Positions 5,124-6,984 of a stretch of DNA of 6,984 nt are shown in pieces. The DNA comes from Selenomonadaceae bacterium (GTDB lineage Bacteria > Bacillota > Negativicutes > Selenomonadales > Selenomonadaceae). The notes below the pieces were generated by a model. It saw nothing but the letters and a program-made list of their open reading frames with translations. It made no database searches and had not been told where the DNA came from. How positions within the stretch are numbered: the first letter of the stretch is position 1; each line of letters begins with the position of its first letter. Location: NCBI GenBank assembly GCA_017529085.1, contig JAFXOC010000326.1:1-6984 (forward strand). Direction: 5' to 3'. The position numbers and the translations under genes were made by a program.

Positions 5124-6984
5124 TTAATCGTCCGCATAATCATCAACATCTACATCTACATTTAAGTCGAAATCGGACATATCGTCAAGATCAGCTATTA
5201 TGTCATCATCGCTGATGTCAACGTTTAACAAATCATCATCAGAAATATCCACATCCGAAATATCATCATCGGAAATATCAAGATCTGAAATATCCCCGTC
5301 ATCGTCATCACTATCATAGGAATCCGTTTCGTCGGTTTCCTTGGGCTCCTCCGGTTCAGGGTTTACGCCGTCCACATCAAGATCGAGATTCTTAGCTTTT
5401 TCTCCGATATCGTCGTCGTCCTCGTCCCTTATGGTTATCTCCTTAGCGTCCTCAGACAACACCTTTATATCAAGCCCTATGGATTGAAGTTCTTTGATAA
5501 GCACCTTAAAGGATTCGGGAATTCCGGGTTCCGGAATGTTTTCACCCTTAACTATTGATTCGTAAGCTTTGACACGACCCACAACATCATCGGATTTTAC
5601 GGTCAAAATTTCCTGCAAGGTATAAGCCGCGCCATAAGCCTCAAGCGCCCAAACTTCCATCTCACCGAAACGCTGACCGCCAAATTGCGCTTTACCACCC
5701 AAAGGTTGTTGCGTAACAAGGGAATACGGTCCGGTAGAACGAGCGTGTATCTTATCGTCGACCAAATGATGAAGTTTCAGCATATAAACGCAACCCACGG
5801 TGACATCATTTTCAAACGGTTCTCCCGTGCGTCCGTCGTAAAGTATGGTTTTACCGCTAACGGGAAGCCCCGCAGCTTTTATAGTACCGAATACATCCGA
5901 ATCACCGGCGCCATCAAAAACAGGGGTTGCAATGTGAATCCCAGCTACATCAGGTTCAGGCATACCGTATTTATCGAAATCATATCCCGCTTCCGTCAAA
6001 CGTTGCCGTACCGTAGGATCGTTATCTTTAATCTGCTGTCCCAATGCCCTTACAGCCATACCCAAATGAGTTTCCAAAACCTGCCCGATATTCATTCGAG
6101 AAGGCACGCCTAACGGGTTAAGCACAATATCTACGGGTGTGCCGTCGGGTAAGAAAGGCATATCCTCCTGACGCATGATGCGTGAAACAACGCCTTTATT
6201 TCCGTGACGCCCGCTCATCTTATCGCCTACGGAAATCTTGCGTTTTTGAGCGATATAAACTCGAACCAGCTGATTTACGCCCGGAGGAAGCTCATCGCTG
6301 TTATCCCTACAGAAAATCTTTACGTCGACAATCTTCCCCGCTTCGCCATGAGGCACGCGCAGAGACGTGTCCCTAACTTCTCTCGCCTTTTCGCCAAAAA
6401 TCGCACGGAGCAGACGTTCTTCCGCCGTAAGTTCGGTTTCTCCCTTAGGCGTAACCTTACCGACCAAAATATCGCCGGGTCTTACATCTGCGCCAACCCT
6501 GATAATTCCCGTTTCGTCCAAATCCTTCAATGTTTCTTCCGAAACGTTCGGAATATCCCTCGTAATTTCTTCGGGACCAAGTTTCGTATCTCTTGCGTCG
6601 CACTCATATTCTTCTATATGAATAGACGTGTAAAGATCGCGTTTGATAAGATTTTCAGAGAGCAGTATCGCGTCCTCGTAGTTATAGCCTTCCCAAGGCA
6701 TATAGGCAACTAAGATATTATACCCGAGGGCAAGTTCCCCGTGATCCGTAGCGGGACCATCGGCAATCGGCTGCTTTTCATCTACCCTATCGCCTTTATA
6801 CACTATAGGCACTTGATTTATGCAAGTTCCCTGATTTGAACGCTCGTATTTTAACAAGCGATAAACATCCAAATCATTGTCATCAGTTCTCACATTTATT
6901 TGATTAGCCGTAACGAGTTCCACGGTACCCGCTCGTTTTGCAAGCACCATAACGCCCGAATCGCAAGCCGCCTTATACTCCATA
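5124..6984 (-). CDS. rpoB: DNA-directed RNA polymerase subunit beta (partial, N-terminus beyond right edge)
   Basis: C-terminal half of the beta subunit, which binds the nascent RNA and forms the active-site wall. The frame is open to the right edge; the ATG at 6983 is an internal methionine, so about half of a usual 1,150-1,250-residue protein is missing, including the rifampicin region. Counting from that methionine: GYNYEDAILLSE (99-110), DTKLGPEEITRDIPNV (132-147), KVTPKGET (176-183), a short flap region without the E. coli-type insertion, SVGDKMSGRHGNKGV (251-265) with active-site Lys255 and Lys263, NPLGVPSRMNIGQVLETHLG (289-308), and the clamp-binding FGGQRFGEMEVWALEAYGAAYTLQEILT (434-461). 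The conserved core ends near IKVLSED (506-512). Residues 520-619 form an acidic tail with about 48 Asp/Glu and only 3 Lys, longer and more regular than in Bacillus. The stop is 20 bases before rpoC. Confidence 0.98.
   Translation of the reverse strand, partial: MEYKAACDSGVMVLAKRAGTVELVTANQINVRTDDNDLDVYRLLKYERSNQGTCINQVPIVYKGDRVDEKQPIADGPATDHGELALGYNILVAYMPWEGYNYEDAILLSENLIKRDLYTSIHIEEYECDARDTKLGPEEITRDIPNVSEETLKDLDETGIIRVGADVRPGDILVGKVTPKGETELTAEERLLRAIFGEKAREVRDTSLRVPHGEAGKIVDVKIFCRDNSDELPPGVNQLVRVYIAQKRKISVGDKMSGRHGNKGVVSRIMRQEDMPFLPDGTPVDIVLNPLGVPSRMNIGQVLETHLGMAVRALGQQIKDNDPTVRQRLTEAGYDFDKYGMPEPDVAGIHIATPVFDGAGDSDVFGTIKAAGLPVSGKTILYDGRTGEPFENDVTVGCVYMLKLHHLVDDKIHARSTGPYSLVTQQPLGGKAQFGGQRFGEMEVWALEAYGAAYTLQEILTVKSDDVVGRVKAYESIVKGENIPEPGIPESFKVLIKELQSIGLDIKVLSEDAKEITIRDEDDDDIGEKAKNLDLDVDGVNPEPEEPKETDETDSYDSDDDDGDISDLDISDDDISDVDISDDDLLNVDISDDDIIADLDDMSDFDLNVDVDVDDYADD
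5202..5291 (-). repeat. rpoB: 30-base tandem repeats encoding an ISDDD-type acidic repeat in the RpoB tail
   Basis: Three 30-base units (5262-5291, 5232-5261, 5202-5231) encode ISDLDISDDD, ISDVDISDDD and LLNVDISDDD. The first two differ at only 4 of 30 bases, and the third is more diverged. Within each unit there is a 5-residue rhythm: a hydrophobic residue, then S/N and Asp. The rhythm fades into IIADL-DDMSD-FDLNV-DVDVD-DYADD at the very C-terminus. The high similarity of two units suggests recent slippage expansion. The segment is probably disordered or metal/protein binding; no function can be assigned. Confidence 0.85.

Noticed and set aside
6981..6983. ATG near the right edge as a start for rpoB
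   Set aside because: Conserved RpoB sequence begins well upstream of this residue in all families; it is an internal methionine and the gene is simply cut by the window.
1..6984. Mobile element, CRISPR array, defence or other novel system
   Set aside because: Apart from the short tRNA and intergenic stretch the window is filled by rpoB, rpoC and mlaF; no transposase, integrase, spaced direct repeats or attachment-site duplication of the tRNA 3' end was seen.

Overview
The window holds one edge of an RNA polymerase operon, and every gene in it reads on the minus strand. In transcription order, from high to low coordinates, these are the 3' half of rpoB (beta subunit, cut by the right edge), a complete rpoC (beta' subunit, 1,321 codons), a tRNA-Pro(CGG) gene with its own promoter and a strong intrinsic terminator, about 200 bases of intergenic DNA, and the first 244 codons of an MlaF-type ABC transporter ATPase (cut by the left edge).

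The organism is probably a Firmicute with an outer membrane, such as a member of the Negativicutes; this is inference. RpoB lacks the large insertion that E. coli carries next to the flap, and its C-terminal core reads very like Bacillus/Clostridium RpoB. The neighbouring ATPase belongs to the Mla phospholipid transport family, which is expected in cells with two membranes. Codon use is balanced, the intergenic DNA is AT-rich, and CCA is encoded in the tRNA gene.

Layout: 5124-6984 is rpoB (partial). After a 20-base gap containing a Shine-Dalgarno sequence comes rpoC at 1138-5103, which starts at TTG. Positions 1052-1137 hold no terminator but do hold a near-consensus promoter for the tRNA. 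The tRNA-Pro is at 975-1051 and the terminator at 931-962. Positions 734-930 carry a possible folded RNA element and the likely mlaF promoter. Positions 1-733 are mlaF.

RpoB and RpoC together form the catalytic centre of RNA polymerase. The tRNA can be made from its own promoter and perhaps also by read-through from rpoC, and both transcripts would stop at the same terminator. mlaF begins a separate lipid-transport unit.

The genes are housekeeping genes, and I do not see a new defence or mobile system. The two most unusual features lie inside the polymerase subunits. RpoC has what looks like three tandem copies of a roughly 50-residue module between the first and second cysteines of its second zinc site, where E. 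coli and B. subtilis have one copy. RpoB ends in a 100-residue tail that is about half Asp/Glu and contains 5- and 10-residue repeats.
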